Of a DNA stretch of 64,000 nucleotides, positions 28,582 through 38,091 are shown piece after piece. Origin of the DNA: SZUA-36 sp963749115 (GTDB lineage: Bacteria; Pseudomonadota; Gammaproteobacteria; Xanthomonadales; SZUA-36); NCBI GenBank assembly GCA_963749115.1, contig CAVVLP010000015.1:62001-126000 (forward strand). The letters are read 5' to 3'. The notes beneath the pieces are model-generated. The model was not told the DNA's origin, made no database searches, and was given only the letters and a program-made list of their open reading frames with translations. Within the stretch, counting starts at the first letter, position 1; each line of letters begins with the position of its first letter. The translations under genes and the position numbers were made by a program.

Positions 28582-29843
28582 ATGCGTTTTTTCTATTCCT
28601 TTCTGATCACTCTAAGCACACCGCTTGTTTTAGCGTATTTTGCTTTGCGTGGGCTTCGGGATCGTGCCTATCTAAGCCGCTGGAGCGAGCGATTCGGTTT
28701 TTTAGCCGTTGACCATCCAAAGCGCGGCATCCTGGTACATGCCGCATCGGTGGGTGAATTCAACGCTGCCAGTCCATCTGATAAAGGCCCTTCTTAAAAC
28801 ATATCCTGAAGTACCACTGACCGTCACCACGCTGACCCCAACCGGCTCTGAGCGTGTCAACCGGGACCTTGGTGACAAGGTTCTTCACAGTTATATACCC
28901 ATTGACACACCGGCTGCAGTCAGGCGATTTTTGAAACGTCTGCAACCACGTCTCATCATCGTGATGGAAACCGAGATTTGGCCGAATCTATACCTGCAAT
29001 CACAGGAATTGAAAACACCTCTTTTGATGGCCAATGCCCGGCTTTCGAAACGCTCCGTCGGCCGTTTTCAACACCTGCCTGTTTTTGTAGCAGATGTTCT
29101 GCAAAGCGTAAGCTGGATAGGTGCACAAAGTAAAACTGATGCAGACCGGTTGATCAGTTGTGGAGCAGCTCCACAAAACGTTGATATGACAGGAAATATT
29201 AAATTTGATCTGAGTGTTCCCGCCAGTCTTGAAGAAAGCGCTGAAGCCCTGCGTTTGCGCTGGGGCCGGGAAAGACCGGTCCTGGTTGCCGGCAGCACCC
29301 ATGAGGCGGATGAGAACATCATCATACCGGCATTCGTCGCGTTGTTAAGCACCCTGCCGCATGCTTTACTGATCCTGGTACCCCGCTACCCGGAGCGCTT
29401 CACGCGAGCAATGCAGTTGGCAAAAGCAGCCGGTCTGCAAACAGAGCTACGTAGCCAGGGGGAGGCTTGCTCGAGACAGGCGCAGTGTTTTGTTATCGAT
29501 TCTATCGGTGAACTGATGAATTATTACGCCTGCGCTGACCTGGCGTTTGTCGGTGGCAGCTTTGGTGACCAGGGCGGGCACAATCCCCTTGAGCCTGCCG
29601 CACTGGGTAAACCGGTTTTGCTGGGCCCGAATATGGAAAATGCCAAAGAAATCGCAGCACAGTTGCTACATTGCAACGCAGCCCGGCAGGTCAGCAATCA
29701 GTCAGGAGTTTCAAAAGACAGTGGAAGAAATTCTATCTGACGGCATTTTGCGCGACCGCATGGGACAGGCAGGACGGGAATTGCTTGAGAAAAACAAGGG
29801 CGCTCTTGATTTGACCTTAAAAGCGGTCAAAAAACTGCTTTAG
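28582..29843 (+). CDS. waaA: 3-deoxy-D-manno-octulosonic acid (Kdo) transferase (two frameshifts)
   Basis: Inner-membrane enzyme that adds Kdo to lipid IVA; about 419 residues after repair. It has an N-terminal anchor (MRFFYSFLITLSTPLVLAYF), the GT30 segments ILVHAASVGEFNAA, TLTPTGSERV, VIMETEIWPNLYLQ, and GGSFGDQGGHNPLEPAALGKPVLLGP. The frame breaks near 28768-28776 (FNAA to VHLIKALLKTYPE) and near 29697-29704 (VSNQ to QEFQKTVEEIL). Each is explained by one surplus base. It starts 3 nt after the O-antigen ligase stop. Kdo transfer is normally essential, which argues against true decay. Confidence 0.93.
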
Positions 29844-29866
29844 CCTTCACTTATCCCTAACTAAGC

Positions 29867-29900
29867 CAGGGTCATCCCCACGAAAGCGGGGATGACCCTG
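29867..29900. terminator. REP-like palindrome / bidirectional terminator
   Basis: A 13-bp perfect stem pairs CAGGGTCATCCCC (29867-29879) with its complement at 29888-29900 around an ACGAAAGC loop. It lies between the convergent waaA and TolC-family genes. The CCCC-acgaaagc-GGGG core looks like the REP-type palindromes common in proteobacterial intergenic DNA. Confidence 0.75.
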
Positions 29901-29923
29901 CGTTTGTAAGACCTGAGTTCAGG

Positions 29924-31306
29924 TTACTGCAGAATGTTATTAACTTTTTGCAGATCTTCCTGGGCCAATACACCTGCCGCCGCTTTTAGACGCAAATGAT
30001 CAACAATATAGGTATGACGGGCCAGTGAGTTATCCCGCTGGGCCTGGAAATAGCGTTGCTGGGCGATCAATACATCCACGATGGTACGGGTACCGACTTC
30101 AAAACCGGCCTGGGTTGCCTCAAGGGCACTTTCAGCTGAAATCATCGCCTGGCCAAAAGCGCCAACCTGCTCAATACCGGCTATCACGGCACGATAGGAA
30201 TTTTTTGTGTTTCTTACGACCGCCCTTTGCCGCTGGTCCAGATCTTCATTGACAGCGTTTAGTAAATAACGGGCCTGCCGTGTCCTGGAGGTGATTAAAC
30301 CACCCTGGTAAAGGGGTACGCTCAATTGCAGACCAATCTGGTTGTCATCACTTCCTATTTCAGTCGTAGCGAAGTTTTCACCGGTAAGACTTGTAAATGC
30401 CCGCTTGTTGTTTGTAAATCGATTCAAACTTCCAACCAGATCAAGCGTTGGATAATGGCCGGACCGTTGTAAACGTATATTGGCGTCTGCGATTTCAACA
30501 CCCATGTGTGCGAAAATAACGGTCGGGTTGTACTGCATGGCAATATCAACCCATTCCTCCGCGCTTTCGGGCAGCGGTTTGACCAGTGGCAAGACTTCTT
30601 GCAGTGGGTCATAGTCATCGAAATACTGACCGGTCAGTTCAACCAGGGCCTCTTTGGTATCGGCCAGGTTGTTCCTGGATACGATGGCACGGGCACGCGC
30701 GTTGTCATAGCTGGCGCGGGCTTCATGCACGTCTGTGACTGCCGTCAGACCGACCTCAAACCGTTGTTCTGCCTGTTCGAACTGCCTTTGCAGCGCCTTC
30801 TCTTCAGCCTCGGCAAAAATAACACCATCCTGTGCCGTCAACACGCTGAAATAGCCGCCTGCAACTCTCACCAGGAAGTCCTGGTAAGCAATATTGTAGG
30901 TGGCTTCCGCCTGGCTGACCTGCCCGCGCGCAATATCCAGGTTCTCGTAATTGCTTTGTGCGTAAAGAGACTGGCGCAAATCAAAACTGTAAAACTCGGT
31001 ATCAATATCACTGTCTTGTTTTGACCTTGGTTGAACCGAACCATCTGGAAATTGAACTTCACCGATTTTTGTTGTGGCGTTACCCCAGTTGCGTGTGGCT
31101 CTGCCGCTGATTGTTGGTAACAGGTTTGACCAGGCCTGGCGGGTGTTTTCCCCGGTGGCATCTTTACGATAAGCGGCTGCCTGCAATTGCGGATCGTTCT
31201 TGATCGCCAGGTCATGAATACCGACCAGATCAACGGCAAATGCTGGTGACGAGATTAAAAAAACGGCCGCTATCAAAAGCTTTTGATTATTGATATTGAA
31301 CTTCAT
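29924..31306 (-). CDS. tolC: TolC family outer membrane efflux protein
   Basis: A 460-residue outer-membrane channel of type I secretion and efflux systems. Start ATG 31306 has AGGAG upstream and a signal peptide (MKFNINNQKLLIAAVFLISSPAFA). The two outer-membrane-factor repeats are recognisable (NDPQLQAAAYRKDATGENTRQAWSNLLP; YNPTVIFAHMGVEIADANIRLQRSGHYP), with VGTRTIVDVLIAQQRYFQAQRDN near the C-terminus. It lies 18 nt downstream of the isoaspartyl-methyltransferase-like gene, the same neighbour order as tolC in many gammaproteobacteria. Confidence 0.9.
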   Translation of the reverse strand: MKFNINNQKLLIAAVFLISSPAFAVDLVGIHDLAIKNDPQLQAAAYRKDATGENTRQAWSNLLPTISGRATRNWGNATTKIGEVQFPDGSVQPRSKQDSDIDTEFYSFDLRQSLYAQSNYENLDIARGQVSQAEATYNIAYQDFLVRVAGGYFSVLTAQDGVIFAEAEEKALQRQFEQAEQRFEVGLTAVTDVHEARASYDNARARAIVSRNNLADTKEALVELTGQYFDDYDPLQEVLPLVKPLPESAEEWVDIAMQYNPTVIFAHMGVEIADANIRLQRSGHYPTLDLVGSLNRFTNNKRAFTSLTGENFATTEIGSDDNQIGLQLSVPLYQGGLITSRTRQARYLLNAVNEDLDQRQRAVVRNTKNSYRAVIAGIEQVGAFGQAMISAESALEATQAGFEVGTRTIVDVLIAQQRYFQAQRDNSLARHTYIVDHLRLKAAAGVLAQEDLQKVNNILQ

Positions 31307-31324
31307 ACCCAACTCCTAAATCCT

Positions 31325-31978
31325 TTAAAATTCAAATTCCGGTGCTTTTTCAGCATCTATCAGTCTCGCCAGGTCTGTTTCAAACAAACTCTCTTCGCGC
31401 CACTCGGTTGCATTCAGTTTTGTTAAAAGCTTTGCTTCCATTGCAGGCTCATCACCACAAACCACAAAAATACGACCACTCGGATTGACCCAGCCACGGA
31501 AATGGTCCGGAACACTCGGTACGGAACCGGTCACAACCAGTACATCATGGGCCTGCTCAGGTTGCCAACCGGTCATGGCATTTCCGATTTCGAGTTCCAC
31601 GTTGTGGATGTCTTTCTCTTTTAGCTTGGCCGCAACTTCGTTTGAAAACTGTTCGTAGATATCAACACTCACCACATGTTTAGCCATTTGTGCCAGGCAG
31701 GCAGTGATAAATCCGCTGCCGGTTCCAATCTCCAGAACGGTTTCATCCGGTTTCAGTTCCAGCGACTGCAATAAACGCCCTTCCACAACGGGCTTCATCA
31801 TGGTTTGGCCGTGATCAAGGGGGATGGCCATGTCAGTAAACGCCATTTTCCGGTATCGCACCGGCACAAAATCTTCTCGATGGGTTGTTTCCAACAATTC
31901 AAGAACACGTTCATCCAGAACTTCCCAGGTCCTGACCTGTTGTTCCACCATGTTGAATCGGGCTTGTTCGAAATTCAT
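31325..31978 (-). CDS. Protein-L-isoaspartate O-methyltransferase family protein
   Basis: About 217 residues. ATG 31978 has AAGGA 5 nt upstream and is preferred over ATG 31984. It has an SAM-binding motif I in VLEIGTGSGFITACLAQMA, preceded by the PCMT-type segment VPVRYRKMAFTDMAIPLDHGQTMMKP. Many relatives found just upstream of tolC lack clear repair activity, so the substrate is uncertain. It is divergent from the second ECF sigma gene. Confidence 0.87.
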   Translation of the reverse strand: MNFEQARFNMVEQQVRTWEVLDERVLELLETTHREDFVPVRYRKMAFTDMAIPLDHGQTMMKPVVEGRLLQSLELKPDETVLEIGTGSGFITACLAQMAKHVVSVDIYEQFSNEVAAKLKEKDIHNVELEIGNAMTGWQPEQAHDVLVVTGSVPSVPDHFRGWVNPSGRIFVVCGDEPAMEAKLLTKLNATEWREESLFETDLARLIDAEKAPEFEF

Positions 31979-32163
31979 ATTCATCCTTTATTGCACCCAC
32001 CGGTATATGTTGATGTGCGCCTGGTAAAAAAATCAAATTTAAGGCTTATCCCCGGTGAGATCAGGCACAGACTGAGGTTTTACGGCCAGTGCTCAAAGTG
32101 CCATTAGTCACAACGGAGTTTATTTATAGGTTTAAATAGACGTTCCTTGTGTCAATAAGGTTT

Positions 32164-32180
32164 CCGTTTACATTAAACGG
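32164..32180. promoter_or_regulatory. Small perfect inverted repeat upstream of ECF sigma gene
   Basis: CCGTTTA-CAT-TAAACGG, a 7-bp perfect inverted repeat in the AT-rich divergent intergenic region about 90 nt upstream of the sigma-factor start. It could be an operator, but this is inference from position only. Confidence 0.35.
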
Positions 32181-32266
32181 TATTATCCCATAAGGTACTG
32201 CGAATGCTTAATAAAGGTTTAAAAATTGTTAAATAAATTTGAAATAGGGTTATATAAAATCCGGTC

Positions 32267-32794
32267 ATGACTAATGATACGGAACGAACACATCGTTTTA
32301 ATAAGCTAGCGGAAGCTTACTCGACGGATTTGTACCGCTACGCCATGTGGATATGTGGCAATGATGCCCTGGCCAAGGACCTGGTTCAGGAAACATTTCT
32401 AAGAGCATGGCGGGCACTGGACAGTCTGAATGATGTGGCTGCAGCTAAAAGCTGGTTGATTACGATATTGCGGCGTGAATTTGCCCGCACTTTTGAACGT
32501 AAGGTGCCCAAGTTTACCGATTTGGATAAGGTCGTAATTGTAGAAGATGATGAGTTAGAGCCGGATGAGCAGACAGAACGTGATTTGTTGCGTAAGGGTA
32601 TTTTGAGACTGGAGCCAAAATACCGTGACCCTTTATTGTTACAGGTGGTGTTTGGACATAGCTGTGCGGAGATTTCTGAACAGCTCGGAATAAGCAAAAG
32701 TGCGGTGATGACCCAATTATTCAGGGCACGGGAAAAGCTGAGAGTACAGCTTCAAAAAGATGGAGTAACGGGTAATGTCCATGAACTTTTCTGA
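32267..32794 (+). CDS. ECF-type RNA polymerase sigma factor
   Basis: A 175-residue group IV sigma factor. Region 2 reads YRYAMWICGNDALAKDLVQETFLRAWRALDSLND, and region 4 reads LEPKYRDPLLLQVVFGHSCAEISEQLGISKSAVMTQLFRAREKL. Its end overlaps the start of the DUF3379 gene by 20 nt, indicating coupled translation with a probable anti-sigma factor. It is distinct in sequence from the ECF factor at 20044-20532. Confidence 0.92.
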   Translation: MTNDTERTHRFNKLAEAYSTDLYRYAMWICGNDALAKDLVQETFLRAWRALDSLNDVAAAKSWLITILRREFARTFERKVPKFTDLDKVVIVEDDELEPDEQTERDLLRKGILRLEPKYRDPLLLQVVFGHSCAEISEQLGISKSAVMTQLFRAREKLRVQLQKDGVTGNVHELF

Positions 32795-33492
32795 GTTCAA
32801 AAAATTGATGGGTGCTGATCCCCGGAACCGGGATCCAGAGACTTTGCGTGCGCGTCATTCTGCACCGGAATTTGAAGCCGTTGCAGCCGATGCCGAAGCA
32901 TTTGAGGAGAAGCTGCAAGGCGCCTTGCATATCCAGCCGCCTGCAGACTTGCTCAGTCAGATAAAGGGTATTGGCCAACTACCCGTCAGGCAAAGAAACT
33001 GGATACCTTTGGCCCTGGCAGCCAGTCTTTTGGTTTTCGTTGGTGCTGCAGGTCTGGTCTGGAAACAATCCCACCAGTGGGAAACTGTTGAAGCCTATGT
33101 TGCGGATCATTATTCACATGACGGCAGCAAGGTGATTTCAAAGGCCGATGAACGACTGTCCGACCAGGAAATTACCAAAATATTGGCCAAGCTGGATGCC
33201 GTGGCCGATGAACAATTGTGTCGGTCGTATCCAGTTCATCAAGTTTTGCCCAACACCCGATGGACGGGGTGCGCATATGGTCGTTAGCACGGAACAGGGA
33301 CCGATGACCATTATCCTGATGCCCAACACCCAGGTTACCGATGGTGAAATGGTCAGGTTTGACCAGATGCAAGCGCGGTTGGTCAGTCTTGAACACGGTT
33401 CTGCGGCTATTATTGGAGAGCAGTCACAAAACGTCGAAAGCCTGGTTGGTATGGTCAGGGACTCTCTAAAAACCGGGTTTGTTGATGCTTGA
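32775..33492 (+). CDS. DUF3379 family protein, probable anti-sigma partner (one frameshift)
   Basis: About 238 residues after repair. It has a cytoplasmic N-terminus, one membrane helix (WIPLALAASLLVFVGAAGLVW near residue 78), and a periplasmic domain with FIKFCPTPDGRGAHMVVSTEQGPMTIILMPNTQV typical of DUF3379. Start ATG 32775 has GGAG upstream. The frame breaks near 33219-33224 after VADEQL and resumes VGRIQFIKFCPTPDGRG; one surplus T explains it. Pairing with an ECF sigma factor suggests anti-sigma function. Confidence 0.82.
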
Positions 33493-33586
33493 TTTGACGT
33501 AGTTTTTCGTGCTCGATTTTCAGTCTGTCTCAATCGGGTAACTTCCGGCACACGCATCTGACCAAAAATCTGGTATCTTCACCATT

Positions 33587-34568
33587 ATGAAACATAAAAT
33601 CTGGATTGCTGTTCCTGCCGCACTGCTCATTATCTGTGCCGGAATGATGTTCTGGTATCAACAATGAGCCGGATTTATTTGACCCCGTTGAGCGAGCCAA
33701 GCTTCATGCCGACGTGCATGGTCATGCCGATGTAACCGGCACCACCACGACCTCGGCTTTACTCGAAGTGGCCAATACCATGCTTAACAAGCGTGGTGGA
33801 TATATGTCAAATGATATATTGCCACCGTGGGTCTTCCTCGATAACGTGCCCAACTGGGAATTTGGGGTACTGACCCAGGTTCGCGATCTCGCCCGCGTTA
33901 TGCGCAATGATCTCAGCCGTTCACAAACACAATCGACCGAGGATCCTGACCTGTCCCTGGCAGACCCGCTTTTCCATTACTCCAGTGACCGCTGGTTTCC
34001 ACCCGACACGGAAGGCCGCTACGAAAAAGCGATGGAGTCTCTCGAGTCCTACCTGACACGTTTGGCAGACCCTGCCCAGCCGAATGCCCAGTTTTACGCC
34101 CGCGCTGACAACCTCCGTACCTGGTTGGGCCTGGTTGAAAAGCGCCTGGGTTCCTTGTCTCAACGGCTTTCAGCCAGCGTTGGCCAGGAGCGTCTGAACA
34201 CCGATCTGTCCGGAGATACCGCTGCGACTCAATCAACATCATCGCCAAGCGAAGTGGATGTAAAAACCTCTTGGTTTAAGATTGACGATGTGTTTTATGA
34301 AACCCGTGGCAGCACCTGGGCGTTGATCCATTTTTTGAAAGCAATGGAAGTCGATTTTCATGACGTTTTACGTAAGAAAAACGCCCTCATCAGCTACCGC
34401 CAGATTATTCGTGAGCTGGAATCAACCCAGGAACCCTTGCATGCACCGATGGTTTTGAACGGTGACAAGTTTGGCGCATTTGCCAACCATTCACTGGTCA
34501 TGGCCAATTATATTTCAAGGGCCAATGCCGCCATCATGGATCTGCGTTTTCTATTGTCCCAGGGTTAG
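33587..34568 (+). CDS. DUF2333 family membrane-anchored protein (one frameshift)
   Basis: About 326 residues after repair. ATG 33587 begins MKHKIWIAVPAALLIICAGMMFWY, a single N-terminal anchor. The frame then stops at 33667 and continues one base over as NNEPDLFDPVERAKLHADVHGHADVTGTTTTSALLEVANTMLNKRGGYMSND. One surplus base near 33657-33662 explains this. The rest matches DUF2333: LPPWVFLDNVPNWEFGVLTQVRDLAR, RSQTQSTEDPDL, AQFYARADNLRTWL, LGSLSQRLSASVGQ. The function is unknown. Confidence 0.85.
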
Positions 34569-34607
34569 TTCAGCATTGTTTCCCTGCCCATATTGTAGGA
34601 ACAACCC

Positions 34608-34799
34608 ATGCGGTTAATGTTTTTTCTGCTCGGCCTGACAATCCTGAGCGCTTGTGCTACTGATGACTCTATCTCAGATCGCAGGTACGGCCAGCAACTC
34701 GTTTGCCATAAAAATCACAGCATAGCCGTGTCTGCCGCCGATGCGTTTGTTCATCAGGACCACGGGGACACCCTGGGCCCATGCCCCAAAGACCTGTGA
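34608..34799 (+). CDS. Small putative lipoprotein
   Basis: 63 residues with a lipobox-type signal (MRLMFFLLGLTILSACATDD) and a short mature part (YGQQLVCHKNHSIAVSAADAFVHQDHGDTLGPCP) containing two cysteines. The stretch CHKN...HQDHGDTLG is reminiscent of small periplasmic proteins of unknown function. It overlaps the downstream amidase gene by 19 nt, so the two are probably co-translated. Confidence 0.65.
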   Translation: MRLMFFLLGLTILSACATDDSISDRRYGQQLVCHKNHSIAVSAADAFVHQDHGDTLGPCPKDL

Positions 34800-35365
34800 G
34801 CCTGGAAGTCCATCAGCGCCCTCTGCATTACGTTCGACGTCTGGAAGACCGCTGTACTGACGACATCGACCTGGTGGTCATTCATTGTACCGAACTACCT
34901 GATCTGGCGATGGCGCGGGAATTTGGGGAGAAAGAGCATTACCCGGAGACGCAAACCGGCAATAGCGGGCATTTTTATATTGACCGGGATGGTCGCGTTG
35001 AGCAATGGGTGCCGATCAACCGTGTAGCTCACCATGTCAGGGGGTTTAACCCGCACAGTATTGGTATAGAACTTGTAAATATCGGGCGTTACCCGGACTG
35101 GTTCCGCTCAGATCATCAGCAGATGCCGGAACCCTATCCCGACCTGCAGATCGAGGCGCTCGTGGCTTTGCTGAAGCAACTGCAGACAGCGCTTCCCGGG
35201 CTCAAAAAGGTAGCAGGGCACGAAGATCTGGATACCGCGATGATACGCTCGGAAGATAAACCCGCGATCACGATCAGACGTAAGCTCGATCCCGGCCCGC
35301 TGTTTCCATGGTCCGGAGTAATGACTAAAATATCGTTCCATCGGGTTACGGTCAAAGAATTATGA
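34781..35365 (+). CDS. N-acetylmuramoyl-L-alanine amidase, AmpD-like
   Basis: A 194-residue zinc amidase of the Amidase_2 family, cutting the bond between MurNAc and the stem peptide. Zinc ligands and motifs are seen in LVVIHCTELPDLAMAREFG, SGHFYIDRDGRVEQWVP, AHHVRGFNPHSIGIELVN, and VAGHEDLDTAMI. There is no signal peptide, so a cytoplasmic recycling role, as for AmpD, is plausible; mpl of the same pathway is in the window. Its end overlaps the LOG gene by 4 nt. Confidence 0.88.
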   Translation: MPQRPVSLEVHQRPLHYVRRLEDRCTDDIDLVVIHCTELPDLAMAREFGEKEHYPETQTGNSGHFYIDRDGRVEQWVPINRVAHHVRGFNPHSIGIELVNIGRYPDWFRSDHQQMPEPYPDLQIEALVALLKQLQTALPGLKKVAGHEDLDTAMIRSEDKPAITIRRKLDPGPLFPWSGVMTKISFHRVTVKEL

Positions 35366-35949
35366 AAATAAAAAGAGTCTGTGTTTATTGCGGTTCCAGC
35401 CCGGGGAAAAACCCGGCTTATTCACACGCAGCAGTAAGTCTGGCGAAGGCCATGTGTGAGCGCGATATCGGTCTCGTGTATGGTGGTGCTGCCGTTGGAA
35501 TCATGGGTGTGATTGCGAATGCGGTGCTTGAGGCTGGTGGTGAAGCCATTGGCGTCATCCCCAAAAGTCTTGCGGTTAAAGAGGTCGCACACAACAACCT
35601 GACCGAGCAACACATTGTGGCATCCATGCATGAACGTAAGGCCATGATGGCGGAACTTGCCGATGGCTTTATCGCGCTACCCGGTGGCTGGGGCACGCTG
35701 GAGGAAATTTTTGAAATACTGACCTGGGCACAACTTGGCTTCCATGAGAAACCCTGTGGCCTGCTAAACATCGAGGCCTATTACGACAACCTGATCCGTT
35801 TTTTGGAAAGCTCTTTTGAACAGGAATTTGTTAATCAACTTTGCCGCCCCATGTTGATCGAAGCGCGTGAACCCGGGGTGCTGCTGGATCAGTTTGCCGC
35901 ATATCGCGCACCAAGGGTTCGCAAATGGGTGGGAGAAGACGAGTTGTAA
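35362..35949 (+). CDS. LOG family protein (TIGR00730; nucleotide 5'-monophosphate phosphoribohydrolase-like)
   Basis: A 195-residue Rossmann-fold protein. It has VCVYCGSSPGKNPAYSHAAVSLAKA, VYGGAAVGIMGVIANAVLEAGG, and the LOG signature PGGWGTLEEIFEILTWAQLGFHEKP. Characterised members release the base from cytokinin or purine nucleotides. The start overlaps the amidase stop (ATGA). The bacterial role here is unknown. Confidence 0.92.
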   Translation: MKIKRVCVYCGSSPGKNPAYSHAAVSLAKAMCERDIGLVYGGAAVGIMGVIANAVLEAGGEAIGVIPKSLAVKEVAHNNLTEQHIVASMHERKAMMAELADGFIALPGGWGTLEEIFEILTWAQLGFHEKPCGLLNIEAYYDNLIRFLESSFEQEFVNQLCRPMLIEAREPGVLLDQFAAYRAPRVRKWVGEDEL

Positions 35950-35986
35950 GCTGTGGGGTAAGATAGACACAGCAACCCGGGAGTTG

Positions 35987-36313
35987 ATGATGAAAAACAT
36001 ACAGATATTATTGTTCGTTGTGTTGGTCTCGACACTGATCAGCCCGGCATTGGCCAAGGAGTCGCGCGAGCAGAAACAGGCCAGGCTGGATGCAGCCTGC
36101 GAGGTTAAACGGCAAAAATTACTGGTGCCAATGCGAAGCGAATATATTGCAGAATGCGTAACCAATAAAGAAATGCCCAGCAAGGAAGAATGCGAACGTT
36201 TCTATGCGGATTATGGTGAACGAATGGGCGGACGCGCACCTTTATATTACGATCTGCCCGAATGTGTTGAAGCCTTTGAATTCCAACAAAGCGCTCGTAG
36301 TCCCGATTCTTGA
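35987..36313 (+). CDS. Hypothetical secreted protein with conserved cysteines
   Basis: About 108 residues starting MMKNIQILLFVVLVSTLISPALA, a clear signal peptide. The mature part has cysteines in DAACEVKRQK, AECVTNKE, KEECERFYADYGERMGGRAP and LPECVEAF. Two adjacent ATGs (35987, 35990) follow GGGAG; the second has the better spacing. The charged, four-cysteine layout suggests a disulfide-bonded periplasmic protein. No family name is recognised with certainty. Confidence 0.7.
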   Translation: MMKNIQILLFVVLVSTLISPALAKESREQKQARLDAACEVKRQKLLVPMRSEYIAECVTNKEMPSKEECERFYADYGERMGGRAPLYYDLPECVEAFEFQQSARSPDS

Positions 36314-36367
36314 TTTGTTGCTCCCAGTCGTGGTGATAGCCGATATTCACCACCACCATTTGCCAGC

Positions 36368-37528
36368 ATGAACTCGAGTAAAGTACCCGTTTTACTCAGC
36401 TACGCGTTCCGGCCGTTCTTTCTTATGAACGGCATTTTTGCAGTGTTGATCATAGCCCTGTGGGTCATGACCCTGCACGGTTCCGGCCTTCCTGGTGCCA
36501 CACCGCTTTGGCACAGCCATGAAATGCTGATCGGCTTTGCCATGGCCGCGGTAGCCGGCTTTAGTTTGACCGCGGTAGCCAACTGGACCGGCCGACCCGC
36601 TATACGAGGCGTGCCACTGGCCTTGCTGGTGGTCAGTTGGCTGGCAGGAAGGTTGGCGATGTCGCTATCATTCTGGATACCGGCCAGCCTGGTGTTTTTT
36701 CTAGACATGCTGTTTCCTGTTCTGCTTGGCTTGTTACTGAGCCGGGAAATCATTGGCGGCCGCAGTCGACGTAATTACCCTCTCATTGCCATTATTTTCG
36801 TGGTTGCAATCCTGAATGCCCTTTATCAACTCGGTGCAGGTCAATGGTTACCTGGTGCCGACAGCTTGGCTATTTACCTGTTAATTCATACGCTTCTGCT
36901 CCTGGTTGTCATTATCGCCGGGCGCATCGTGCCGAGCTTCACCGGCAATTGGTTACGTCAACAGGGTCAGGAGCAGATGCCTGTTAATAGCGATATTGTC
37001 AACAGGGCTGCGTTGACACTGACCTTGCTGGTCGGTCTTGCCGCCAGCTTCATACCAACGCACCCGGTAACCGGTGTCCTGGCCTTTGCTGCCGCCCTTG
37101 TCCATGGCCTGAGACTGAGTCGCTGGAGGGCATTTGCAACGCTATCCAACCCGTTGTTGTTCGTGTTGCATGTTGCCTATCTGTGGTTACCGGTCGGTTA
37201 TACCCTGTTGGGCTGCGCTGTTTTCGGCTGGCTATTTACACCAACCGCGGCCCTGCATGCTCTGACCATGGGTGCCATAGGCAGCATGGTACTGGCAGTA
37301 ACAACACGGGTCGCATTAGGTCACACTGGCAGACCGCTACAGGCCGCGCGACTTACGGTTTTGGCCTACTGGCTATTGATGCTTGCCATACTCGTTCGGG
37401 TTCTGGGCCCGTTAAGCGGTCAGGGTTATATGCTGATGATTGATCTATCTGCCACGGCCTGGATATTGTCTTTTGCGATTTTCACCTGGGTCTACTGGCC
37501 GATTTTAAGTCGTCCGAAAGCAGGTTGA
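36368..37528 (+). CDS. nnrS: NnrS family haem-copper membrane protein
   Basis: A 386-residue protein with about twelve membrane helices. Family features are the opening VPVLLSYAFRPFFLMNGIFA, LWHSHEMLIGFAMAAVAGFSLTAVANWTGRP, IAGRIVPSFTGNWLR, and HALTMGAIGSMVLAVTTRVALGHTGRPL, with the histidines expected to bind metal. NnrS proteins are linked to tolerance of nitric oxide and nitrosative stress. No denitrification genes are in the window. Confidence 0.92.
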   Translation: MNSSKVPVLLSYAFRPFFLMNGIFAVLIIALWVMTLHGSGLPGATPLWHSHEMLIGFAMAAVAGFSLTAVANWTGRPAIRGVPLALLVVSWLAGRLAMSLSFWIPASLVFFLDMLFPVLLGLLLSREIIGGRSRRNYPLIAIIFVVAILNALYQLGAGQWLPGADSLAIYLLIHTLLLLVVIIAGRIVPSFTGNWLRQQGQEQMPVNSDIVNRAALTLTLLVGLAASFIPTHPVTGVLAFAAALVHGLRLSRWRAFATLSNPLLFVLHVAYLWLPVGYTLLGCAVFGWLFTPTAALHALTMGAIGSMVLAVTTRVALGHTGRPLQAARLTVLAYWLLMLAILVRVLGPLSGQGYMLMIDLSATAWILSFAIFTWVYWPILSRPKAG

Positions 37529-37565
37529 GCGCTTATCCCTGGTACGCGTCAGACGAAGACTCAGG

Positions 37566-38060
37566 TTATTCCTCCCGTTTTAAGTTCAGGTTTTCCACGG
37601 CAACAACGATACCGTTTTCGTCGGCATAGAGGTATTGGCCCGGTTCAAAACTGACTCCTGCAAACCTGATCGATACGTTGAGTTGACCTTCATTGCGTTT
37701 GTTGGATTTGAGTGGGTGGCAATTGAGCGCCCGCACACCAAGATCCATGCTCTTGAGAATTTCCACATCGCGTACACAGCCATTGATAAGCACCCCTTGC
37801 CAACCATTTTTTACCGCCATTGCACCCAGTAAGTCACCCAAAAGCGCACATCTTGACGAACCCCCGCCATCCACCACCAGGACCTTACCGTGACCGGCAG
37901 AACCCAGTGTTTGCTTGACCAGGGAGTTATCTTCAAAACACTTGATGGTGACGATCTCGCCACAGAACTTTTCCTTACCGCCAAACTCGGTGAACAGGGG
38001 CTCAAGCACCTGCAAGCTGTCCGAAAATTCATCACAGATATCGGGTGTTGTATAAGTCAT
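37566..38060 (-). CDS. rraA: RraA family protein (regulator of RNase E activity)
   Basis: 164 residues from ATG 38060 with GGAG upstream. It carries the RraA fold markers TPDICDEFSDSLQVLEPLF, CFEDNSLVKQTL, VDGGGSSRCALLGDLLGAMAVKNGWQGVLINGCVRD and the C-terminal YLYADENGIVVA. E. coli RraA inhibits RNase E; related proteins are aldolases, and the DEF/NGCVRD context favours RraA. It lies downstream of cmoB on the same strand. Confidence 0.92.
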   Translation of the reverse strand: MTYTTPDICDEFSDSLQVLEPLFTEFGGKEKFCGEIVTIKCFEDNSLVKQTLGSAGHGKVLVVDGGGSSRCALLGDLLGAMAVKNGWQGVLINGCVRDVEILKSMDLGVRALNCHPLKSNKRNEGQLNVSIRFAGVSFEPGQYLYADENGIVVAVENLNLKREE

Positions 38061-38091
38061 GTTTCTGTTCTCCTTAGCTTGTTATCTAACT

